A DNA stretch of 64,000 bases from Coniferiporia sulphurascens. Its lineage: Eukaryota; Basidiomycota; Agaricomycetes; Hymenochaetales; Hymenochaetaceae. The notes beneath the pieces are model-generated. The model was not told the origin of the DNA. It searched no databases and was given only the letters and a program-made list of their open reading frames with translations. The position numbers were made by a program, and so were the translations under genes. Numbering within the stretch: position 1 is the stretch's first letter; each line of letters starts with the position of its first letter. The DNA lies in contig NBBA01000012.1 in the NCBI GenBank assembly GCA_002794785.1, positions 744,001-808,000 on the forward strand, written 5' to 3'. Of this stretch, positions 56,150-64,000 are shown piece by piece.

Positions 56150-59100
56150 ATGGAGGACAAGACACACAAAGCGCACCATCCAGCGCAGTCTGGCGTCAAG
56201 GCGGGAAAAAAGGACGGGAAGGGTAAGGAGAAGCAGCATGGATTCAACGAAAGGGTATGCTTTCTTTTCTGTTTTTCTTTTCGTAGACTCGGACTGACCT
56301 CTCGGGTCACTATTAGGCATTTGCACCTAAGTCAGGTCGTAGGGCGGAGAAGCAGGGACGACGCAATGTAGAGCGGGATCAAACAAGATTGCATGTCCCC
56401 CTCGTAAATCGCACACCGGATGATCAGCCGCCGCCAGTCATTGTCGCAGTCGTAGGCCCTCCCGGAGTGGGAAAATCGACCCTCGTCAAAAGTCTTGTCA
56501 AACGCTACACAAAGCAGACACTATCCGAAATTAAGGGCCCCGTTACGGTAGTCAGCGGAAAGAAAAGGCGTCTGACTTTTGTCGAATGCAACAGCGACTT
56601 GAATTCCATGATAGACATTGGGAAGGTCGCAGACCTTGTATTACTTATGATCGACGGTTCCTTCGGATTTGAGATGGTGTGTGTCTATGTTGTCGTGCTA
56701 TTGCTACTCCTCTTGACTCTGGTACGCAGGAACAATTCGAGTTTCTCAACATTTTACAATCGCATGGCTTCCCCAAGGTCATCGGCGTCTTGACGCATTT
56801 AGACCTAATACGCAAGCAGGCTACGCTGCAGACCACAAAGAAGGCGCTTAAAAAGCGGTTTTGGACGGAGATATATCAAGGGGCGAAGCTTTTTTACCTC
56901 TCTGGTGTGCTAAACGGACGCTACCCGGATGGCGAAATCCAAAATCTTTCACGTTTCATTTCGGTGATGAAGTTCCGCCCTCTCGTTTTTCGTAACACCC
57001 ATCCGTACTTGCTTGCTGACCGTTTGGAAGACATGACTTCCCGCGAGGAGATACGGGCATCAAAGGGGAAATGCGATAGGACTGTCACAATATACGGTTA
57101 CCTGCGTGGGACGAACCTCCGCCATAACATGAAGGTTCATGTTCCAGGTGTTGGCGATTTCGACGTCAAGTCCGTCTCTGTTCTTGGTGATCCTTGTCCC
57201 CTTCCAGACGCCAACTCGGAGAGAAAAAGGAAACTTAGCGAGAAGAAGAAGCTTCTGGTTCATGCCCCTATGAGCGATGTAGGCGGGGTCATGTATGACA
57301 AGGACGCGGTATGGATTAACGTTCCGGGAAGTTTTACTCGAGGCAATATGGACGGTCAGTCACCTGTGGTAAATGTCTTGGATATCACTTTTGTTTACAA
57401 GTCTATGATATAGCTCTTCAAGGAGAGGGCGAGCGAATGGTGATCGATTTACAGGATGTTGGCGATACTCTGGATAACGCCGTAGCCAAGAGTCAAATTC
57501 GTCTCCTAGGATCCTCTAATAGAAATCTTGCAGTTGACCCAGGTGATGAGGAGGAGGATTCTTTTGGTACATTCAATCGGACATCGGGTGGTTACGAGAG
57601 TGAGGAAGAGGATGCAAGCTACTACTCTGAAACGGACGGCAGCACAGAGCAGTCCGACACGGATGATGATAACACCGACCAGGGTGAATTTGAACAGGGC
57701 GCTTCTGATGGGAGAGCGGCGGGTAATCATGGAAGGGCGAGGGCACGAATACTTCAGCGCTCGTTAAACGATATACCTTCAAGAGCAGGAGATTCAGAAA
57801 CCGCTGTCTTCGCAGAAAGTGACTCTGAACTCGACTTTGACAGGGATGGTGAAGAGGGCAGAAGATGGACGGGTGGCGGGTATGTGCAGGATGACGGTGA
57901 AGATGTTCTAGGGCTCAATGGTGAGGAAGACGAGCTTCAGGAAAGTGATGATGATACACCACGGTGGAAAGCCAACCTGTCCGCTCGGGCCGCGGATTCC
58001 TACAACAAGCAAACAGGAAGGAAAAAACAGACGGACTGGATGAAAATGATTTACTCTTCGAATACATTGCCGGAGGACATTGTTTCGGGCAAATTAGCAG
58101 AGATGCACGAAGCGGACGAGAATGCAGACGACGATGAACTATTTCAGGTCAAGAAGGTCGCCTTCGCTGATGAAGATGAGGGATGGGATATGTCCAAAGA
58201 AGCGCTTGTTGAGGCCGATCTTGCACTATGGGATGACGAAAAACTGCTTGACTCGTTGCGAAGTCTTTTCATAACGGGGGGCAATGCTACAGGTGACGTC
58301 GACGAGAATGAGGAACAATATGAAAATAATGAAGGCACCTTCGAGGATCTGGAGGCTGGCGACCCCACAGAGGATGTTGACGTCGATCATGAAGATAATA
58401 TCCCGCAACCTAGAAAGTCGGGGGACGACTCTGTGACTCGGGCTGCAGCCCTAGCATCCAAAAAGGAGGCGCTGAAGCGGAAGTTTGATGAGCAATACGA
58501 TGATCCGGAAGCTTCAAAATTAGATTTCTACGACGAAAAGAAGGATGAAATGGCTCGTCAGCTGGACCTAAACCGCTTAGAACTTGAGGGTATTGATGCG
58601 GAATCGCGAGCTCTCGTGGAGGGATACCGCCCGGGCTCGTACGTACGAATCGAATTGGGGGGTGTGCCGTGCGAGATGATAGAACACTTCGATCCTATGT
58701 TTCCCATTATCGTCGGCGGCTTGCTTCCCGCAGAGGAGCGTTTTGGCTATACCCAGGCCAGAATCAAACGGCATCGTTGGCATGCGAAGACACTGAAGAC
58801 AAACGATCCTTTGATCCTGTCTCTAGGTTGGAGACGCTTTCAAACTGTCCCTATCTATTCATTGGACGACCACTCCATTCGAATGCGCATGCTCAAGTAC
58901 ACCCCCGAGCACATGCACTGCTACGCCACTTTTTACGGGCCAGTCGCTCTGCCAAACACCGGTTTCTGTGCTTTCAACACCCTTTCTGGGCAAGCTGGTG
59001 GCTTCAGGGTGTCAGCAACCGGGGTTATATTGGACATTGATCGCTCGACAAAGATCGTGAAGAAGCTCAAATTGACCGGTGTACCGCTCAAAATATTCAA

Positions 59101-59896
59101 GAATACCGCGTTTATTCGGGATATGTTCAATAGTGCACTTGAGGTATCGAAATTCGAAGGTGCGAATATCAAGACGGTTTCCGGCATTCGTGGCCAAATA
59201 AAGAAAGCACTTTCGAAGCCTGAAGGAGCTTTCAGGGCCACTTTTGAGGACAAGGTCTTGATGAGTGGTGAGTTTTTTTTTCAATCATTCTCCGTCAAAC
59301 ATTTTTGTGAATAACACACATCTTGAAATCAGATATTATATTCCTCCGCGCATGGTACACCATCCAGCCCCGGAAGTTCTACAACCCTGTGACTTCGCTA
59401 CTGTTGTCAGAGAAGGACCAGTGGTCGGGTATGCGCCTCACTGGCCAAGTACGACGAGACGAGGGTCTGAAAGACGCCGCTGGACAAGAACTCGTCCTAC
59501 AAGAAAATTGAACGTTCGGGTCGTCGCTTCAACCCCCTGAAGGTCCCAAAGAAGCTGCAGGCCGCACTTCCATATGCATCGAAACCCAAGCTCATGAAAG
59601 CGCAGCATCGCCCGACATATTTGCAGAAGCGGGCAGTCGTAATGGAGCCAGAGGAGAAGAGGGCGGTTGCGCTACTTCAACAGGTAAGGGCTCTGCGGAA
59701 GGACCAGGTAGCTCGTCGGAGGGAGAAGCAGGAGGAACGGAGGGCCGTACATCGCAAGAAGGTGGCGAAGGAAGAGGAAAGGAAAGGCGAAAAGGAAAAG
59801 GAAAAAAGGAAGGAGTACATGCGCGCCGCCGGGATGAAGAGTAAGAGAGAGTCTGATCTGTCGGAAGGTCGACAAAGCAAAAGGCGTAAAACTTGA
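56150..59896 (+). CDS. BMS1: Ribosome biogenesis GTPase BMS1 (with an apparent one-base frameshift)
   Basis: The start at 56,150 gives MEDKTHKAHHPAQSGVKAGK. Introns lie near 56,255-56,315, 56,677-56,729, 57,353-57,414 and 59,271-59,332. The G1 motif is GPPGVGKST, G4-like THLD follows, then RGTNLRHNMKVHVPGVGDF and the acidic middle (57,540-58,400). The C-terminal AARP2CN-like and DUF663 region has YVRIELGGVPCEMIEHF, HRWHAKTLKTNDPLILSLGW and NTLSGQAGGFRVSATG. After RLTGQVRRDEGLK the frame shifts: TPLDKNSSYKKIERSGRRF and NPLKVPKKLQAAL lie one base out, caused by one extra A in AAA at 59,470-59,472. It acts in 18S rRNA maturation with Rcl1. Confidence 0.9.
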
Positions 59897-60315
59897 GCCA
59901 ATGAATTCCATCATATATTATCTTTATCTTCCTCAAGAACCATCATTGTCGTGTGGTATATTTGATATAGCATTAATTGTTGTCCTTAACCATCGTGTAT
60001 CCAGTGATGAGCCTCCTTCTCTTAAAATTCCGTACCCCCAGGGTACATATATCTGGTTTGTGGATGAGACAGTCTATTTATTATCTCCATTGCAGTCGAT
60101 TATGTATCAGGGAGGTCTCCGTAAATGATGTCAATATAGAGAGCGTGTGTTGCGGGCGATCAAAAGGTCGAGATGAAAAAAATGGAAAAAAGTAGCGGCC
60201 CGATGCGGCGTGGACACACTGTCCTCCGCATTGGGCGCACAACGCCGTAACACACGCTGAACACAAATCAACGTACGACGCAAAAACAAGAGGGGAAAGA
60301 AACCAATGTCAACAT
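59897..60315. other. Convergent intergenic stretch between BMS1 and the P450 reductase
   Basis: AT-rich 3' flanking DNA of two convergent genes, with no gene recognised. Poly(A) signals cannot be fixed from sequence alone. Confidence 0.5.
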
Positions 60316-62615
60316 CTAACTCCAAACATCCAGCATCAACCTCGAGCGGTCCTTTAGGAGCTTCATCTCAGCCGCACCCTCAACCTCTGCGGTCCCACCT
60401 TGAGCTTCGCCAAGTATGCGCATCAACGTCTCCTCGACGCTCTTTGACATGCTCTTTGCGTCACCGCAGATGTAGATGTATCCCTTGCCCTTCAGAATTG
60501 CGTCTGCAAGTGCCTCACGCTGCTCCCATACAAGGTCTTGCACATATATCTTCGAGCCGTCTGGTTTGTAAGGCGGCTCACGCGAAAGCGCAGTGTGCAT
60601 AGCGAATTTGCCGCCCAATTCCTTTTCATACTGGGGCCATTCGTCACGGTAGAGGAAATCTTCTGTTGATTTGCGGCAACCATAGAACAGCCAGATGCGA
60701 CCCCAGTCCGCAAGAGCCTCCGGACCATTCTTCTCGATTGTCCGGCGTGCCAGGGCAACGCGTTCTTGAACAAATCCACGGAATGGCGCGACACCCTGTA
60801 AAGCATGATCAGGAGTGAACACTACGCCAGTACAACATAAAAACCACATACAGTACCGGGTCCAACCATAATAACCGGTGTTTTCGGGTTCGTGGGGAGA
60901 CGGAAAGTCGAGCGGCGCACGTGAATCGGCACTCTGTATCCAGTCTCGCCCTTGTACGCTCCTCTTGGTCCATCTAGCGAGTACGTCGGCGCATTCACGT
61001 GTGCGGGCAACAAGCTCTCCCGTGATTCGCCGGTTTGCGCCTGTTTTAAATTTAACAAGAAATTGGTCCCGACGCCATACACCATCTTTGAGGGAAGATG
61101 ATCGGAAGAAAGAGACTGATACTTGAGTACAACTGCCGTAACATGAATCGATCCAGGGTAGAGCTTCGGACTGGAGGAAATCGAGTAATAGCGCGGCTGG
61201 AGGCGTGTGATGCTCGAAACGATTATGTCAAAGGGGATCGCCCAGGCAGTAGTGTTCTCTGGCGTCGGCTTAGCATTGACATCGTTGCCCGCCGCGAGCT
61301 GAAGTAGTTCGCCAAGCTTGAGGCATCCCTGTGCGACAATCCTGCTGTATTCGTCCTTGTTCGTGTTGAGTCGCTTGAGGAACACTTCGGCCTCGGGTGA
61401 AGGAGAGAACTTTGACAGCGTACTAAGAATTTGGCGACCGACAACGGCAGAGATATCGAGGTAGTGCCGGAGAACGGTACCATACGTAGTTGGGACTGGG
61501 AAAGGCACCTTTGCCAGCATAGGATCGAGCGACTCGATATTAATCACGGTATCCTTCTTTTGGCTCAACCCGAGGGCGCAGAGAAGCCGGTCAACCTCCA
61601 GATCGGCATTCGAAGGCCAAACGCCAACGTGATCACCGTGTTGGTATGCAATGCCAGAGCCCTCGATGTTCAGTTCGATGTGAACGCAGTTCCTTTCCGC
61701 ATCAAGCGTAAACAGCTCGCGAGCGACTGTGATCGGGGACGGGTAAGGGTTCTTAGCGTCGTGGATACCCTTAGTCTTTGTGAGCGCCCGGGCAGACAGT
61801 TCACCAAGGTACACCTTTTCATGAGGGTGCTCGTCAAGCTCGGACACCACAAAGTCGGCCGAATCACCCCCTTGGCCTTCCTCGACACCGAGCTCGCGCG
61901 CGAATGCTTCCCACATCCCGTCTTTCCACTCAAGATAATCCTCTTCCATGGAGCGGTCATCATCACCTTCGCCACGCTCGCCGATACGTATCGCGCCCAT
62001 AGCCTGGAGCTGATCGTCCATCTTGCGAGCAATTTCGTTGTAGTGTTCGTATGTCTTGTTCCCAAGGCCAAACATGACGTATTTGAGGCCTTCAAGACGG
62101 TGGGCACCTTTGGAGAATTCAAATGACTCATCGGACATATGCTGAGTGAGCTCAACGGCGTTGTCGGTCGGCTCACCCTCGCCGTAGGTAGCTACGACGA
62201 AGATCACAGCGCAGTCCTCGGGAAGCTCATCAAGGTTTTCGAAGTCATACTCCTCAGGGTCGCAGACCAGAGAGGCGAGACCAAACTTCTGTTTGGCCTC
62301 TTTTGCAAGCCTTACGGCATACTCCTTCCGCGGTACCAGTCTGAGAACCATAGAAGATGACGATACGTTTTTTCTAAGGCAATTGCGCGTCGTGAGCGCA
62401 GGACGATAAGGGTAGGACAGATACTCACGCTTTCCTTCATCTTTGCGATGAAGTCGCGGGGGTTGCCTCCATCGGAGGGGGTGCCCTTCGGGGGAGCGAC
62501 GGGGACCGTGTTTGATTTGCTACCGGAAAAGATGGAGTCCTTGAAGAGATAGAGGGCAGCGAGGATGACGCCGAGGCCGAGGATGACCACGTCAGAAGAC
62601 GAGGATGCGGCCATC
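60316..62615 (-). CDS. CPR: NADPH-cytochrome P450 reductase (with an apparent one-base frameshift)
   Basis: The start at 62,615 gives MAASSSSDVVILGLGVILAA, an ER membrane anchor. After an intron the FMN-binding part reads KKRIVIFYGSQTGTAE. Then one extra G in GAAGGAG (about 62,325-62,331) shifts the frame, which continues EYAVRLAKEAKQKFGLASLV. Next are VVATYGEGEPTDNAVE, MFGLGNKTYEHYN, the linker, the FAD motif RYYSISSSP, VGPGTGVAPFRGF across an intron (NADPH), IYICGDAKSMSKSVEETL and the conserved C-terminal DVWS. It passes electrons from NADPH to P450s, including those of ergosterol synthesis. Everything except the single base is intact. Confidence 0.93.
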
Positions 62616-63096
62616 TCGGAGGAGGGAAGAGAGGCGGGCGCAGAGGGACGGACGCGCAGACTGGACGAGCTGTCGAGGAAATCCATGAGTTAGAGGGGGG
62701 GGGATGGAAAAGAGGGGGAAGAAAATAAGGGAGATACATACTCGATGCGCGGGCTATAAGAAGGGCCGAGCGGGTTGGAGGAAGGAAAGAGAGAGCTGAA
62801 TGGCCCGATAGTCGGTGGGAGAGTGAGAATAAAGGGAAATCAGAATCGGTACAGCTTTATCACATAAGCCGGCAATTGACACGTCACCCTATGTTATATA
62901 TTCTACGTGCAATATCCCATTTGTACTGAAGCAACAAGAAAAATGCGATGGTATTCCCGGACCTCCGTGCCTATTTATTAGTATAATTACTACTACGCAA
63001 TTTTATTGGAAATATCAAAAGGATTCGCCATTGGACCGGCCCTGAACAACGCTTCTACTGCCGGGAACAATCGTCCTCAGCTCTCGCACATTTGTC
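62616..63096. promoter_or_regulatory. Divergent upstream region of the P450 reductase and DAD1
   Basis: 481 bp between two start codons. It includes a G-run near 62,694 and a TATATATTC-like site near 62,894. No other gene was seen. Confidence 0.45.
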
Positions 63097-63574
63097 ATGC
63101 CCGACGACGAGCAAGCATTCTTCGACAGAGAGCGCGAGCGCCTCGCGGCCGACATCGCGTCCGTATGTGCTCTCTTTCGCGTTTACGGACACATACGCAT
63201 CTCACGCACGGCACTAACAGGGCTTCGAGCACCTCCTCACCGCGTCCAACCTCCTCAACCGCAAGCTCGAGGAAGTCCTCGGCATGACGAAGGAATACGA
63301 CACAATTGCAGCCCTTTGGACGCGTTTCCATGCACTCATGCGTGCACAGGGAGGCGCCGACACTAGCGGATCAGGACCAGGACCTGGGCCTGGGGCTGGG
63401 ACGGGGCTCGGTGAGGAATCAGGGAAGGGCTCAGTTTTGGACGGGTTCGCAGACGAGAGCCTTGTTGTAGCACTGCACGACACGACCGTCGTCCCAAATC
63501 CGCACGCGCCCGCGGGTCTTCCCGGCACAGGAGGGTACACCCTACAGATCCCACCGTCTGCGCGCAAGGCGTAA
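63097..63574 (+). CDS. DAD1: DASH/DAM1 complex subunit DAD1
   Basis: Exon 1 (63,097-63,162) encodes MPDDEQAFFDRERERLAADI. A 58-bp intron (63,163-63,220) follows. Exon 2 encodes FEHLLTASNLLNRKLEEVLG and YDTIAALWTRFHALM, together the Dad1 helical core (FERERDRL, LLNRKLEE, LWxRF pattern). The tail of about 80 residues is longer than in yeast, with a Gly/Pro-rich linker (SGPGPGPGAG) and LQIPPSARKA. DAD1 is part of the ring-forming DASH complex that couples kinetochores to microtubules. Confidence 0.88.
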
Positions 63575-64000
63575 TCCTTGGGCCGTCAACTTGGTTTCCG
63601 CGGCCTATTTCCCGACGATTACGACCCTGTTTTGACAATTTTGTTCCGCGGCACCGCGTACACATCCTTTGCCCCGCCACGGCCTGGCTCAGGGCCCGGC
63701 GCCGGGCAATTATCACCCCTGATGTGTCGCCCACTGTCGCAGACATGAGCTGCGGCCGCCGTGAGTGTCGGACTACTCGGACTACCGGCCGTTGGCTGTT
63801 GGCTGTTTTTGCTCGCCCGGCTCGACTGCCGTAAGCGTAGCACGTCATTGTAGGGCCGCTACATCCAGCATCAATGATTTAGTAGCTTATATACAAAAAT
63901 TGCGAATTGCGAGTTCGAAGTACAACAAGGAAAGCTAAGCGACTGCACCGTAAAGTAAAGCCGTTGGCTCCGACAAAAGTCCCACTCGTGATTATCTATC
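63575..64000. other. 3' flank of DAD1
   Basis: GC-rich DNA with no complete gene recognised. A palindromic GGGCCCGGCGCCGGGC-like segment lies near 63,693. Minus-strand frames here are antisense by-products or too short to judge. Confidence 0.4.

Noticed and set aside
61431..62126. 231-codon plus-strand frame
   Set aside because: It is antisense to the P450 reductase, whose own frame shows all cofactor motifs.
1..64000. CRISPR arrays, bacterial operons, rRNA genes
   Set aside because: None seen; spliceosomal introns and gene content are eukaryotic, and no repeat-spacer pattern or rRNA core sequence was recognised.

Overview
This window is nuclear DNA from a filamentous basidiomycete, most likely an Agaricomycete. 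The genes have several short introns (about 48-65 bp, GT...AG), and the mobile DNA includes a Plavaka-type DNA transposon and a DUF6532-like protein, both typical of mushroom-forming fungi. I cannot name the species.

The window has two halves. Positions 1 to about 34,550 are a nested graveyard of mobile elements. Positions 34,600 to 64,000 are a compact, CpG-normal gene island. At the left are two LINE-type elements: one on the minus strand (1-1334) and one on the plus strand (1372-6925). The second landed in a Ty1/copia fossil and was later hit by a solo LTR. Between 8 and 14 kb lie another solo LTR, an array of palindromes, and two related 1.35-1.5 kb solo-LTR-like elements. These two carry a conserved but decayed reading frame of unknown function; one of them splits a Ty3/gypsy chromodomain integrase remnant.

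The centrepiece runs from 14,573 to 32,635. It is about 18.06 kb, bounded by about 30-bp terminal inverted repeats with TATATAG-rich subterminal DNA, and I read it as one giant Plavaka transposon. Its native genes are a DUF6532-like gene on the left (minus), and a coiled-coil gene plus the Plavaka transposase on the right (plus). They are CpG-poor and broken by TGA stops, by solo LTRs and by a poly(A) retroposon with a 12-13 bp target duplication. Between them sits a cargo of host-gene fragments: a RAD7-like leucine-rich-repeat piece, a 4CXXC-R1 zinc-finger gene, the 5' part of ribosomal protein eL24 with its intron, an internal piece of a G-protein alpha subunit, a serine/proline-rich piece and a tRNA-derived SINE. 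This looks like a Pack-type gene-capturing Plavaka.

Four solo LTRs of one family (called LTR-A here) occur in the window, each with a perfect 5-bp target duplication. A related family (LTR-B) and a long family (LTR-C) also show perfect 5-bp duplications, so their boundaries are firm. A 1.24 kb Tc1/mariner-like element with TA duplications closes the mobile half.

The gene island holds, in order: a SET-domain protein (-), DDB1 (+), a VNX1-like cation/H+ antiporter (-), an STT3 pseudogene (-) flanked by short inverted repeats, a RING-H2 protein (+), MYG1 (-), a Cep57/Ppc89-like spindle-pole protein (-), BMS1 (+), NADPH-cytochrome P450 reductase (-) and the DASH subunit DAD1 (+). Most are single-copy housekeeping functions in DNA damage and ubiquitin, ribosome assembly, the spindle and kinetochore, and P450 electron supply. 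BMS1 and the P450 reductase each carry an apparent one-base insertion inside a conserved stretch. That is either assembly error or real damage, and raw reads would decide.
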